Origin: Cricetomys ansorgei
Taxonomy: Eukaryota > Chordata > Mammalia > Rodentia > Nesomyidae
Direction: 5' to 3'
Assembly: GCA_026225945.1 (NCBI GenBank)
Contig: JAMJFZ010001089.1
Coordinates: 1,122,501-1,186,500 of the forward strand
DNA: 64,000 nt
Within the stretch, counting starts at the first letter, position 1. The number at the start of each line of letters is the position of its first letter. Below, one piece after another: positions 22,863-34,148 of this stretch. Position numbers and translations under genes: made by a program. The notes beneath the pieces were generated by a model that did not search any database, was not told the origin of the DNA, and saw nothing but the letters and a program-made list of their open reading frames with translations.

Positions 22863-24234
22863 GTTCTTTCCCTTTAGAAATGAGGTGCCCAGGCTCTCTG
22901 AGTCTCTGCAGCTCATGCTTTCTCAGTCCAGACAATGGGGAATTACATGGGGAATCTCTGAACCTGTCATTGGTTTCATTCTCCTCCTGACATCCTACTC
23001 TCTCCAGTGATGGTCTATTTCCTGGGACAGACGTCACTAAGTTTATTTCTGATTAGCGATTTGTTCAACCTCACCTGCCCTGCATCAACACCATTTCCCG
23101 TCTCTGGACACCCTGTTTGAAAATAAGTACTGTGGATATTGGATGTGGGGAGGTAGATCAACCAGAGATTTTTCTCAGAGGCCTCCAATGTAAGGACAAT
23201 GGGAACTTTAGTTCTGCGTCCTTGTCTAGCTGGAGCCAGTGCCTAGAGGGGATCAAGGCTGCAATTTCTGGGGACGTGATCTTTCCCTCTAGGCTGTGGT
23301 TATCAGTCCTAACACAGCTATGTTTGAGGTTTCCTGTGTTCTCTTTTCCAGCATCATCTGATTTGGCTTTCTACTGACCGTGGCAATATTCCCCTGCTCA
23401 TGGTTTTTAACATGCTGTATTTCTTAATAAACTTTCTTGGCATAAGTTAGCAGCTCACACAAGACCCCTGGTGCCAAGTATTGCTTTTGTCTTCTTCATT
23501 TCTCATCCTTGGTCCTCCTATTGGACCGTCTTACTGTTTGAGACCCTTATTCCTGAAGGTCCAGGTCGGTTGGTTAAGTGTATGTGAACTGTTGAAAGTT
23601 TCTGTCTAGCCAGCGTGTTTCCATGCGGTGAATGCAGTGGCAATTGCCACATTTTGGGTAAGCTGTCAGATGGCATTACCTGATGTGACTATATGCTTAC
23701 AGGTGTTTCTTTTACAGTGATTCACAGCTCAAGCAAAGGGTTGGACTTTTGCCAGGTTCCTATAACGAAAGCACCAGGGAAAGTGGCACCAAGGAAAGTT
23801 TGACATTAACCTGTGTAATTCCGGGGGTGGGGGGTGAGGGGGTGGGGAGGACCCTATAATGTATGACTCCATTAGTTGCTGAGGATTCTTTGCACTCTTT
23901 GTTCTTTCTCTCTCTGTTTCCTGCTTCAGTTTCGTGATGCTGCTTGAGATCAATTAAACCTGTGTACTGTGACAGAACAGGCCAGAGTTATGCTACCCGT
24001 CTCTCCAATCCTCCCTCATCTTTTCCCTTGTCTTTTGTTGTTTTCAGTTACGAGCCTCATGTATTTTAGGTTTATTTCAAACTCTCTACTTAGCTGAGGA
24101 TGACCTCGAACTTCTGATCCTCCCGTCTCCACTTTCCAAATGCTTGGATTATTTGCAGTCCTGAGGACTGAATCCAGGCAAGAATTCTGCCAACTGAGCC
24201 ACTTTCTAAGACACCACTATCCCCCTTTTGGTTT
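22863..24234. other. Intergenic stretch
   Basis: Contains a G-rich tract near 23825-23850 and, at about 24060-24210, a diverged B1/B4-type composite in reverse ('gatgacctcgaacttctgat' ... 'ccaactgagccac'). No gene was recognised. Confidence 0.4.
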
Positions 24235-24480
24235 CGTTTTAATGTAGAGTCTTACTAAATAGCCTGGGCTGGCCTCAAAGCCTTCTCGTGCCTCAGCCTC
24301 ACCAATGTTAGAGTTACAGGGGTGCACCAGGCGCAAACTCCTCTTTCCCTCCTTCTCTCCCCTCTTCTTCCTCCTCTCTCCCCACTCCATTTCAAGTCAG
24401 AGTCTTGCCGTGTAGCCCAGGTTGGGCTCTAAATCAGGATTGTTCAAGCTCTCTGCGATTACAGGTGTGTGCCAATACGC
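24235..24480 (-). mobile_element. Two further reverse B1-like SINEs
   Basis: 24235-24335 ('tagagtcttactaaatagcc', 'gtgcctcagcctcacc') and 24385-24480 ('agagtcttgccgtgtagccc', 'gcgattacaggtgtgtgcc'), separated by a CT-rich tract. Confidence 0.6.
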
Positions 24481-25489
24481 TTCTCTTTTGCTTCATCTTT
24501 TAACCCCCACACCCCCATCACAGGGGCTTCTACAGTCTAAAGAGAGGGCTCTGTCATGGCCCATGTATCATCTCACATGGATTCAGTGGCAAAGAATGAA
24601 CATGTCTTTAACAGAAGACCAAGAGGTCAAGGACTTATTAATTCTGATGAGGAAGAAGAGAAAGCAGAGATGAGAGTTCCTGGCAGGAAGAGCCCTCCCC
24701 TCAGACTCCCCTCATGGAGGGTTCTCACCGTTGTCTTACTGTAACCTCCATATGGCCCATGATCCCCCTTTGTGTCCTTAAGCCCCTGAAGATGGAGACC
24801 TGAGACAGAAAAGACCCTTCTGTTTCCCTCGGGGTCTGTCACCAGCAGCAGGAGGTTGAACCCAATGCAGCTAACTGGGTGGCCTGGTGATCTTCCTCAA
24901 GGATGCAGGGTACTCATTACTTGAGAAACAGAGGAGCTCCTTCAGGACTCAGGGCCTCTTCTCAGGAGACAGAGTGTGTCCCCCAGACTCCTTTGTGGGA
25001 TGAGTGAGGATGAAGCAGTTAGTGAGTTCATTGCTGAAGCAGAAAGACCAGGGGCAATTGAAGGGAGTCAAGCACCTGCATCAGGAGAGGGGTGTCCCTA
25101 TGTGCCTTAGGAGTAACCGTGTGTCCCCTTGCTTCAGTAAATGATCTGTTCACTGACACCGCCTCTGGAGAGGTCTGTTTCTTGCTGCTCTCAAGCCTCT
25201 GCCCAAGACCTCCACAGGCTCTGAATGGTTTATGACTGTGGATAGCAAGAGAAGAGAGCAGAGAGCCACACATTAAAATATTCAATCCTATTGCTTTGAT
25301 CTTTTGCCTCACAGGTGTGGTCTTTGGACTGGACTCCTCAGGTTTTCCTGCCTGCACCAGGACTCCCTTTACTGCACTGTCCAGCCTGCACAGGGCAGGT
25401 AGTTCCGCACTTGACAGTGTCAGAGCAGAGGCATGACTCGAGTCCCCAGCTGAATTATGAGTTGTCTCCCCAAATTGTGTCTCCTTCAG
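24481..25489. other. Intergenic stretch, nothing recognised
   Basis: Unique-looking DNA without a supported gene. Confidence 0.45.
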
Positions 25490-25870
25490 TCATGATGAAT
25501 AACATGAATCATGTTAAAATAGCATATTTACTGATAGAATATTCACAGGTTCCATGGAGTCAGTGTCATGCTCTATACTGATTATTCTTTTGGATAAGTT
25601 TTTTTTTTTTTTAATTCTAATCATCTGTAGAGTTTTATGGGGGAAGAAAGTTAGCATGCATTTCATATCCCTCAAGAACTTAAGCCAATTATTGCAGAGG
25701 ATAGTCTTCATAAATCTACTGACATGCCATACTGAGATGTCATAGGAGACCAGATGCAATTAATGTATTAAGGTGTTGCTATCAATCACAGGCCAATAGG
25801 ACAAATAACTCATTAACGTGATTCATGTCAAATGACTTATCTGTTCTTCATTTGCATAGGCACATGCTTA
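25490..25870. promoter_or_regulatory. Candidate conserved noncoding element
   Basis: A repeat-free, AT-rich stretch with many transcription-factor-like words close together: a near-palindrome AACATGAATCATGTT (about 25502-25516), ATCAATCA (25781-25788), CCAAT (25793-25797), several ATTA/TAAT homeodomain cores and an octamer ATTTGCAT (25850-25857). A T run interrupts it near 25600. This is inference from motif density only. Confidence 0.3.
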
Positions 25871-26576
25871 TAGAGGTGTTGGCACCACTGGCAAGGTTGG
25901 CATATTGGCAACATTCATTCATCCTTCAATCATGCCCCAGCAGTTATTTGTTGATCATCTCTTATGTTCCAGGTATTAGCAAAGGACACTGGAGTAAAGT
26001 CCAGGCTTTGTGGCAGAGCCCTGGGTAGCTGTGGAGTGATGAGTTGGCTGTGGACTGCAGGTCTCTGTTCCTCTTGCTACACAGAGGAGGGACAGTAAGT
26101 TTCCATCGGAATCAATTCCAGGAAGCCACACCATGAGGATCTTCTGTTGTGGGCCACATTTTTTGCTATGCAACAACATCATTAACAAGAATTTAATATG
26201 TTAAGCTCAGCATCATCTGTGAACCACAGTGGCCCACAAGTGTTGTCCACATAGTACATTGTTTTGGTATTTTGCATGAAATTGAAATTGAAGTCCAGAG
26301 TCTGAGTAGATTTCTCAAGGTCTCAGAGTTAGTGACTCTGTGATCTGGGAGCTCAAACTCGTGATTACAGCAATTGCTTGTTAATTATTCTCATGAGTGA
26401 ACAGAGTCAATAATAAGAATTTCAATGAAAACATAAAGTGTTTCTGGGAGGCAATTTTTTTTTAAGTTAGAAAATGTAGATGTATCAAAATTAAAATCAC
26501 TTATTATTTTAATGCTAGTGAAACTAATCTATGTAAAATTGAATTTAGGTAAATGAATGCAATATTGCATTTGGGT
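25871..26576. other. Intergenic AT-rich stretch
   Basis: No repeat family recognised and no coding signal. Confidence 0.4.
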
Positions 26577-26860
26577 TCGCTAGAGAACAGAACTGATAGA
26601 AAGTATATGTATTACAAATAGGATGAATTAGATTGGCACTCAATGCGCACTTGGTGGTCCAAGGTGGTTAATGTGTGCTGGAAAGGCTAAGAGCCCAGTA
26701 GCTGCTCGGCTCATGAGACTGAATGCCTCGGAGGGCCTGGAGGATTCCTGTAGAGCCACTGGTCTTCAGTCCTCAGTGGAAGACAGGAGAAGCTGGATTC
26801 CACACTATGTGGAGGACAGCTGCTGCAGAGAAGGAGAGCAGGTAAGGAAGCAACAGTTTG
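26577..26860 (+). mobile_element. RMER1-like rodent repeat, partial
   Basis: 'gggttcgctagagaacagaa', 'ctgatagaaagtatatgtat' and 'gactgaatgcctcggagggc' follow the same order as the element at 5366. Confidence 0.45.
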
Positions 26861-26861
26861 C

Positions 26862-27010
26862 AAGGAGGTGGTGGCACATGCCTTTAATCCAGCACTTAGA
26901 AGGCAGAAACAGCTGGATCTCTGTGAGTTCGAGGTCAGCCTGGTCTACAGCGTGAGTTCCAAGACCTCCAGAGTTACAACAGCGGAACCCTGTCTTGAAA
27001 AGACAAACAA
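26862..27010 (+). mobile_element. B1 SINE
   Basis: Full B1 order: 'ggtggtggcacatgccttta', 'atctctgtgagttcgaggtc', 'agcctggtctacagcgtgag', 'ccctgtcttgaaaagac', followed by a (CAAA)n tail. Confidence 0.85.
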
Positions 27011-27068
27011 ACAAATTTCCCAAACCAAAAATCCAAAACAGGTCTAGCTTGTAACTCCGGAAGCCACA

Positions 27069-27160
27069 GGAATATATATACATATACATATATACACACA
27101 CATACACACATGTATACATATATATGCATATATGTATACGTGTATATATATGTACATACC
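27069..27160. repeat. TA/CA-rich microsatellite
   Basis: Alternating purine-pyrimidine DNA (tatata, cacaca, tgtata) over about 90 bases. Confidence 0.8.
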
Positions 27161-28312
27161 CTTGGGAAGATGTGTTACTCCTCCAAGGAGCCCACTCTCT
27201 GCCTTGGGATTGTGTACTGTCCTTTCCCTATGTAACTTTCTGTTTAAATATTTAATTCACTTTGTCTCACTCTGGCCCATCCTGAAACTCTTTTTCTGTG
27301 GCACAGTCAAGGATGGTACACAGTCACTGTATGGTAAAGACCTGCAGGAAGCACAGAGCTCTTGCCCAAAGCTGCCTGGCATGAACTGTGGCTCATGTGG
27401 GAACTGCTTCTCCCTAGGGATGCTCACGTAAGTGGTGGAGGATGGGCTACTGCAATTGCCCTGTTTATAGTCAATGGCATCCTGGGTCTAGGAGGGACTT
27501 TTTGTCTTCAGGTCTATTATTCATCCTTCCCCATCCTAGAAACATCTCTACATCTTTCCTAACTGGACATTGGCACAGTCATTTATTTCTAAGCACAGTG
27601 CTAGGCTGTTTCTGTCTGATGGCTCTGCATCTGTGGATCCAACCAACCATGCAGATCAAAATACATGTAAAATCAAAATCAAACCTGTATTAAACATGCA
27701 CACATTTTTCAGTTCATTAGTTCCTAACCAATGAAGTGTACTACTAAGTATTTGCCTGACATTTTCATTGTTTTAGGTATTATAGCAAATGCATGAACTA
27801 TCTAAGGTACACAGGATGATACGGGGAGGCATACGTAAATACCTTGTCATTTTCTTCATTGACACTGCATTAAGGAATAAAAGGAATCTTTCTCTTGGGG
27901 CAGTTTAGAGCAGATGAGGCCAAATTTGAACTCTCCATTTTGCCCATGTCTTCCTTCTGTATGGCATCTGTGGTCTGTAGCCTGTTGTTTGTTGTGTGTG
28001 TAATGTCTGTTTCTGTTATCTGTAATAAAGGGCTTTGCTCTGTATTTCTTGTATGGCACAGAAAACATGCTATAGGAAAGGAATAAAGAATTCTTTTTGT
28101 TGTTGTTTGTTTTACAAAAATCTTTAACAGATTTTATAAGGGAAGAAATTACTGACCCCCAAATGACCCAAAGTAGCACTCCAAACCTCATCGTGCATCG
28201 AATGTTGTTTCTAACATTGGTAGGATATTTGTTTTGTTTTGTTTTAAAGGCTACTTTCAACCTGTTGGCTACTTTCAAGCAAATAATTACCCCAACGTGC
28301 GCACGCACGTGT
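27161..28312. other. Intergenic stretch, nothing recognised
   Basis: No gene or clearly named repeat seen. Confidence 0.4.
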
Positions 28313-28313
28313 G

Positions 28314-28340
28314 TACACACACACACACACACACACACAC
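28314..28340. repeat. (AC)n microsatellite
   Basis: Uninterrupted AC dinucleotides. Confidence 0.9.
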
Positions 28341-28700
28341 TTCTGGATCAGAGGCATGGAAGAGTAGTTGGTTTATGATTAAAGCTATGCATGTAGCTTA
28401 GGTTGTAAAAGCTGATTACACAGGAAGTCCAATGTATAGCAAGATTGGTTATAATGTTTTCTTAAAGGCAGGTTCAACTTAAACAGGCTGATTACAGCAC
28501 TGAGTACATAGTTCTAAATTATCTCAGGGCATATTAATAACTTGGTTTCAAGGTCTGGGAAAAGTGCTGTTTCTGAAAGCAAGAGAGCATTTTCAGAAAA
28601 AGCTACTCCAAAAATCCTTGTAAGGGATTTAGTCCCCATATTTTGATATATATGAGGGCTTCTGGATCCGACCCCCTGAGGATCTCAAGTTATCTCTGTG

Positions 28701-28728
28701 GTGTGTGTGTGTGTGTGTGTGTGTGTGT
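28701..28728. repeat. (GT)n microsatellite
   Basis: Uninterrupted GT dinucleotides. Confidence 0.9.
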
Positions 28729-29149
28729 TTCCCCTATAAGAGTTCTTGAGGCACAGGTTAGAAAGTTAGGGACAAGAAACTTGGTATAACGAAGTCTGAG
28801 GAGACAGAACTGAGTCCCAATTAATGCCTGAGGAGTAGAGACAATGGAGCCCACAGGAGCCCACCAGCCTTCAAACTACCCTCCCGGAACACCAAGGAAA
28901 CGTTGCCTTGGGGGACAACTGCTCTTGGGTTTGACGCCTCTTAGATATCTGTCCCCACACCAATTCCTGCCCACATATTCAGTCGGTAGTGGGCTGTAAA
29001 ATCAGTCCAACGGTTCGGGGTGCTTACTTTCGACCTGTTGTGTTGTTTCGCTGTATCTGAAGCCAAGAGGAAAATCCCCACACTCACCACCAGCAAAACA
29101 CAGAGATTGAGCCGCCTCTCCTTCGCCCCCGAACCCTTTCAAATCCAGT
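28729..29149. other. Intergenic stretch, nothing recognised
   Basis: No gene recognised. It has a few more CpGs than the surrounding DNA. Confidence 0.35.
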
Positions 29150-29480
29150 GGTTAGAAGTCACGAAATCCTTCTGCTGCCACCTGGTGACGTCACATAGCA
29201 ACTACATGGGGTAGAGAAAAGTTTTAACTACGGTAGGAAATAAAGCCTGCAATTCTCTTCTAATGCTCTAATGTTTTAGCAAAACTAAAATCATCAGCTT
29301 CATAAAAATTAAAAAAAAAACTGACTTGTAACGAATTTGTCTTTACTTTCAAACCCTGAAAACTGTATAACGGGAGTTAGGGCCGGATAGGGGTAAGGTT
29401 TAAACAGGGATGTAGATGGGTAGGAAGGGCGAGGGATAAATAACACTAAGAATGTTTGAAAGAGCTATGCAGAAGCCTCT
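29150..29480 (+). repeat. Dispersed repeat, partner of 5059-5360
   Basis: Shares the anchor series described for 5059-5360. This copy has a perfect CRE palindrome TGACGTCA at 29186-29193, where the other copy reads 'agtgacaac'. Confidence 0.45.
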
Positions 29481-30096
29481 TATTTGATAAGCGCTCTAAA
29501 TATATGTCTGTATATGTTCCTATATTTAAAAGTTTAATTGTAGTTACCCTACCCAGGAGATAATGCTTCTTTCATGAGCCGTAGATTACCAAACGAGGTA
29601 TGGGACACCACCTGTGGAATTGATCAAGGAGGGGGGGTGTCCTAGGTACCTCTAAAATATGGCAGGCTTCTGCCGGTGCTTGTGGTTTATTAGTCTCTGA
29701 GTCCATTGTATCAATACAGGTCTGAGACACTAGGTGCTTAGTAAAGTCTTACGCATGTGCTGGCAATAGGAGGTGACACACTAGTTTTCTAATTTGGGGG
29801 TGCCACAGATGGTCTGGATTTGGTTGGATTTTTTGGTGAGGCCTCGCTATGCCATTTTTCCGAATTAAATGCAACATCATCTGAAGCCTAGATCTTGCAG
29901 GTGGATGGTGTGGGCACTGGGAGTAGAGAAGACTCTCAGAGAGCCACACACTGTCAGGCTGCTGCTGCCTGCCTTCTTCCACCTTTCCTTCCACAGTACA
30001 GATGTCAGGTTCCAGAAAGTGCTGGAACTAAGGTGATGGAAATGGCTGCAGGTCGTAGGGACAAATGTCTGGACAAAATTGCTGGAAAGAAGAGAA
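29481..30096. other. Intergenic stretch, nothing recognised
   Basis: No supported gene. The short open frames have no recognisable product. Confidence 0.4.
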
Positions 30097-30222
30097 ATGT
30101 ATTGGTCAGGGTTCTCTAGAAAAATAGAACCAATTGGAGGGAGGGAGGGAAAGAGGGATGGAGGGAGAAAGAGACAGAGAGATAGAGAGAGGGAGAGGGA
30201 GAAGGGGAGGAGAGAGAAAGAT
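30097..30222 (+). mobile_element. Old interspersed repeat, first part (split by later insertions)
   Basis: 'ttggtcagggttctctagaa' and 'aatagaaccaatt' are the start of a widespread old mammalian element, followed by a GGGA/GAGA-rich tract. The remainder of this element ('ttttaaggaattgac' onward) resumes at 39979 on the far side of an L1 and a provirus. The family name was not determined. Confidence 0.55.
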
Positions 30223-30224
30223 TT

Positions 30225-31811
30225 AACATTTAAATCTTTTTCATACAATATATTTTGATTGTATTCTTTCCTCTCCCCAACTCTTTCCAGATCCTCCCCA
30301 CCCTGCTACCTACACAACTTCATGTGTTTTCCTCTCTCCTTAAAAGAAAAAGCAGAAGAAACAACAAAAAATGAAAATCAAAACAAACTAAAAAAAAAAA
30401 TCAATAAGACAAAAACAAAATAAAAACAAAAAAGCCCCATCAAAACAACAACAACAAAAGCACACACAAAACCCAGGATTCCATACTGTGTTGGTCAACT
30501 ACTCCTGGCCATGAGGCTTGCCTGGAATATGGTTGATATACCCGGTGACACTCCATCAGCGAAAACTGATTTTCCCTTACCCAGCAGTTATCAATTGCAA
30601 ATATCTGCTTGGTTAGGGGCGGGACTTTGTGTCCACTCCCTTTTCTCAGTGCTGCTATTTTGTCTGGTTTGAACCTGTGCAGGTCTTGGTGCGTTTGTCA
30701 CACTATCTGTTCATTCAAATGTCCATTGGCTCTGCTGTGCCTGGAACACGCAGCTGCAGCTCATGGAGCCATTCACCACCTCTGGCACTTACAATCTTTC
30801 TGTCTCCTGTTCTGCTTAGATCCCTGAGCCTTGAGGGGAAGGGTTTGGTAAAGGTATTCCATTTAAGGCTGCTGCTCCATTTAAGGTACCTCATTCTCTG
30901 TCCACTGTGTGTTTGTGGGTCTCTGATAATTACCATTCTCTGATGAGGGTTGAGCGATGCTCTGATCTGTGAAGCTTTTGTTTGATATCCTGAGTTTTTA
31001 ATTTTGAGTTTTATTTCAGTTTGGGTTTTCTTTAGTGATTCTATTTCTTTGCAATAGAAAATATACTTTCTGTTGTAATTAAATGTGTGAATTGTACTTT
31101 CATGTCTAGATTGTTCGTTATTTCCTACAACTGTTTTTCAATGAAGTTTTTCAAACTTCAAAGGTTTTTCATTGAAGTATCTATCCATAGCCTCTTTAAG
31201 GTCTTTGAACACATTCGTATTATTATTTTGAAATCCTTGTCCTGTGCTTTGGCTAAATTGCATTTCTCAGGGCCTATTGCAATAGGGCTTCTGGCTTCTG
31301 GAGGCTGCATATTTGTCTTGGTGGTTCATGTTTACGTTTTTTAGCTGGTCTATAGGTATCTGGAATTATTTTATAAGCATTTCTTGGTGTAGATATTTGC
31401 TCTTTTCTTTGCTAGGTGAGTGTTCTGTTTTTTGGTTGCTGTTGCTCAATCTGGGTCTTAGCCAAGTGTGTCAGAGAGCTTTTCTGCAGGTCTGTGGAGA
31501 GTCACAAAGGAATAGGAGGGGTGGCAGGGAATAACTGGGGGTACCCTGGAACCACACTAAAAGACTGAATTCCAAGGCCATGGAGGTGGTCTTGGAGGAA
31601 GGGCTCAGGTAGGTAGGCTGCAGCAGGACTAAGGGTAAGTCCGGAGAGACTGGAAAGGAGAACAGGAAGGAGGATGATGGTCCCCTACTCAAATCCCACC
31701 CTAGTGTGGTAACTTCGGGTCCCTGTAGAGCAAGTTCTGCAGATCCAGAGAGTCACCAAGGACTACAGGCAAAGACTGAAAGGGGCCACCAGAAAGAAGT
31801 ATGGGGACCTT
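30225..31811 (-). mobile_element. L1 LINE, rodent Lx-type, internally incomplete
   Basis: From 30225 the sequence is a reversed rodent L1 3' UTR: 'atacaatatattttgattgt', an A-rich stretch, 'tccctgagccttgaggggaa' and 'tctctgataattacc'. The same text recurs at 61140-61750. From about 31000 to 31811 the wording resembles the 5' end of rodent L1s. No ORF2 was found between them, so the element looks internally deleted. The right edge is fixed by the neighbouring provirus and the left by 'gagagaaagattt', which nearly repeats as 'gtgagagagattt' beyond the provirus (11 of 13). The 3' UTR part is secure; the 5' part is inference. Confidence 0.6.
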
Positions 31812-31817
31812 GTGAGA
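31812..31817. repeat. Target-site duplication GTGAGA, left
   Basis: GTGAGA abuts the left LTR and is repeated exactly at 39973-39978. Six bases is the usual size for class II ERVs. Confidence 0.9.
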
Positions 31818-32226
31818 TGCTGGGGGCCTGCCCCGGCAAGTTGGACGGTTCCCTGAGATGCAGTGTGAGGGATAGAAAAAGACAAAGACAAGAGACAAAG
31901 ATTTGGGAGGGTGCACAGTGGCAACTACTGCTGCAGCCCAGACTTTATTCAGCTCAGCATATATATACACTTCTCAAGTGTGAGAAACAGAATCTCCAGT
32001 TCTGCAAACAATAGCAACATTAATACAAGAAGTCTACAAGGAACACTAGGTCCCAGCCCTGAGCCCTAAGCATGCTTTCTCACACGTTAACAGATCAGAC
32101 AGTCTGCCAACTTCTCCAAAAGACCTTGCAAGCAAGCAATGTGCTCAAGGTTGAGAAGCATTAAGCTTCTCCTCCCATGACTCAGCTCTTCTTCTCATGG
32201 CTCAGTTCTTCTTATGGCTCCCAACA
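31818..32226 (-). repeat. 3' LTR of the provirus (409 bp)
   Basis: Begins TGTTGGGAGCC on the minus strand. A TATA-like 'tatatata' and an AATAAA lie about 20 bases apart ('gctgaataaagtctggg'), so promoter and poly(A) signal are closely packed. It lacks a 33-base segment ('tggtaatctaggcatcctcc' onward) that the other LTR has at 39750-39783. Confidence 0.92.
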
Positions 32227-32244
32227 ATTCCCCCTTTTATTTTA
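32227..32244 (-). other. Polypurine tract
   Basis: On the minus strand the 18 bases abutting the 3' LTR read TAAAATAAAAGGGGGAAT, a standard plus-strand priming tract. Confidence 0.85.
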
Positions 32245-32470
32245 TGAATAAAAAATGTGCCAAAGCTTACTAGCCATGGCGCAGAAAGACTGTGCCTGTC
32301 TTAGGCGACCCCCACTAGGCATGAGCCTTACCTGTCATTGGTACAGGAATCTCTTACATTCATGCTCTGTCTTAGGTTGACTCAGCCCTGGAGAATTCTT
32401 ACCTGTCATTGACTACCAGCCTCTGCCTAGGGGAGGCTTGAACTCATGATTTGCTCAAACCTTGGGTCAA

Positions 32471-32539
32471 TATGTTATAGATTGGTCTGGAAGAAGTGAA
32501 CATTCAAAAGACAAAAGTCTGTAAGAAAAAGTTTGTCTG
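32471..32539. repeat. Inverted repeat, left arm
   Basis: The first 60 bases (from 'tatgttatagattggtctgg') are the exact reverse complement of 33594-33653. Nine more match with one mismatch, giving arms of 69 bases at 32471-32539 and 33585-33653. Confidence 0.93.
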
Positions 32540-33584
32540 GAGCCTGAGGCCATGCATTTCTGCACAGATCTTCAAAAATGAGCTGAGAAAATATATAATC
32601 AAAGGAGGAAGCAGGCATAGGCTTATCATAATACAAAACCCTAAAGCAATCACAGAAACAATCAAATGAGTAAAGAAGACCAGGATGGGAAGGAACTTTT
32701 CAAATGTTCTAAGAACTTTGATGCTGTCTCTGCAATATCAAATCAAAGTGGATAAGCATCTTTCATTCCCTGTATTTCTTGATGCAATTGAATCAAATCC
32801 AAAGAAACATTAGCACTGTGCCACATACCCTGGAGATGTGAGTGCACCTTATCCCATCCATGTTGACATTCATAGTAAATTTTGAAGTAACACAAATCCA
32901 CTGATATTCTGCATGAATTCTAGATTTGATCTTACTTTCAAACCTTGAACCTCATCTCCTAAATATTAAACCATATCATATAATGCATTAATCTTCTCTT
33001 CTAACTTTTGATCAATGCCTTCCTGAGTCTTTAAAGCCATGGTAACATTTTTAGACAAATCATTAACATAGTGAGGATTGTGACAATGCGACAGCAGCAG
33101 TAGTAGCAATAGCTATAAGAGACACAGTAGCAAAAATTCTAGCAATAGTCAATTCTACCACTCTTTTCTGCTTACTTAAACCATTATTGATCTCCTCAGG
33201 CACTTGGAGACCTCGATCAGCATACCAAGGTCTGGTAACATTAACTGGAAACATTACAAATGAGGGTTGATGAAGTACCATTACAGTAGTTCCTAATCAA
33301 CTATGAGAAATACAGTTAGTAAGATTGCAATTAAAGCAGGTAACATAAAATCTCCTCCCTTCTATAGTAATATTGGTACATACAACTAGTAATACAAGAG
33401 GTGGAGTTACACAAGCAATTACATATCCGCTAGACATCAAAACAAGATCATTCCTCTTTTGCTATCTAGTTTTAACAAGTTTTAACAACTAGTTTTGCCA
33501 CGGTAGTTTTAACAAGACCCATAGCGACAGCAAGTTTCCAAGTATGAGTTTGAGAAAAACCATTAACAGACCACCACAGACCAG

Positions 33585-33653
33585 CAGACAGACTTTTTCT
33601 TACAGACTTTTGTCTTTTGAATGTTCACTTCTTCCAGACCAATCTATAACATA
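33585..33653. repeat. Inverted repeat, right arm
   Basis: Partner of 32471-32539. The arms are separated by about 1045 bases. The right arm is in the expected orientation for env; the left arm is the extra, inverted copy. Confidence 0.93.
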
Positions 33654-34148
33654 TAGATTCATTCCTAACACATTATATCTAACTGGATTGTCCACATAAC
33701 AGTTCTTCCGTAACAAAGTCTTTTTGTTAACACATATCTCTTCTTCACATGGAGAAAGTGATTGTGGAGAATTCGTTGAAGTCTCTCTCTCTTCGCTGGG
33801 TAACCAAATACGAACAGTCTGAGTTCCAGCATGGAACCCTTTTATAGAAACTTTCAAACACCCAGTCTTTGACATCATCTTGGAAAAGCAAATTGGTAGT
33901 CCTATCCCTGAACCTGTATAGCTGAAACCTTTTTCAGTCTGCACCTACATTCTTCCCATCGAAGGCTGATCCAGCAGACATGTGGATGGGTATAGATGGA
34001 TGCAAGATGGGTAGACCAAGCACACAGGCCCAATATAGCTTTCCTCTAACCATCAAAGACACCATTATCATCAGGAACATCTTTCCTTTGGAGAAACATC
34101 TTTCCTCGTAGGGGAGGTCCCCGCAAACCGAACCAATCTCTCTGGAAG

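Noticed and set aside
20561..31811. A second host gene to the right of the Eci2 promoter
   Set aside because: No set of open exons with splice signals or recognisable protein was found. The open frames are short and fall in repeats.
32540..33584. Idea that the interval between the inverted arms is itself inverted
   Set aside because: The transmembrane-type env segment inside still reads on the same strand and in the same order as gag and pol, so the interval is in its normal orientation.
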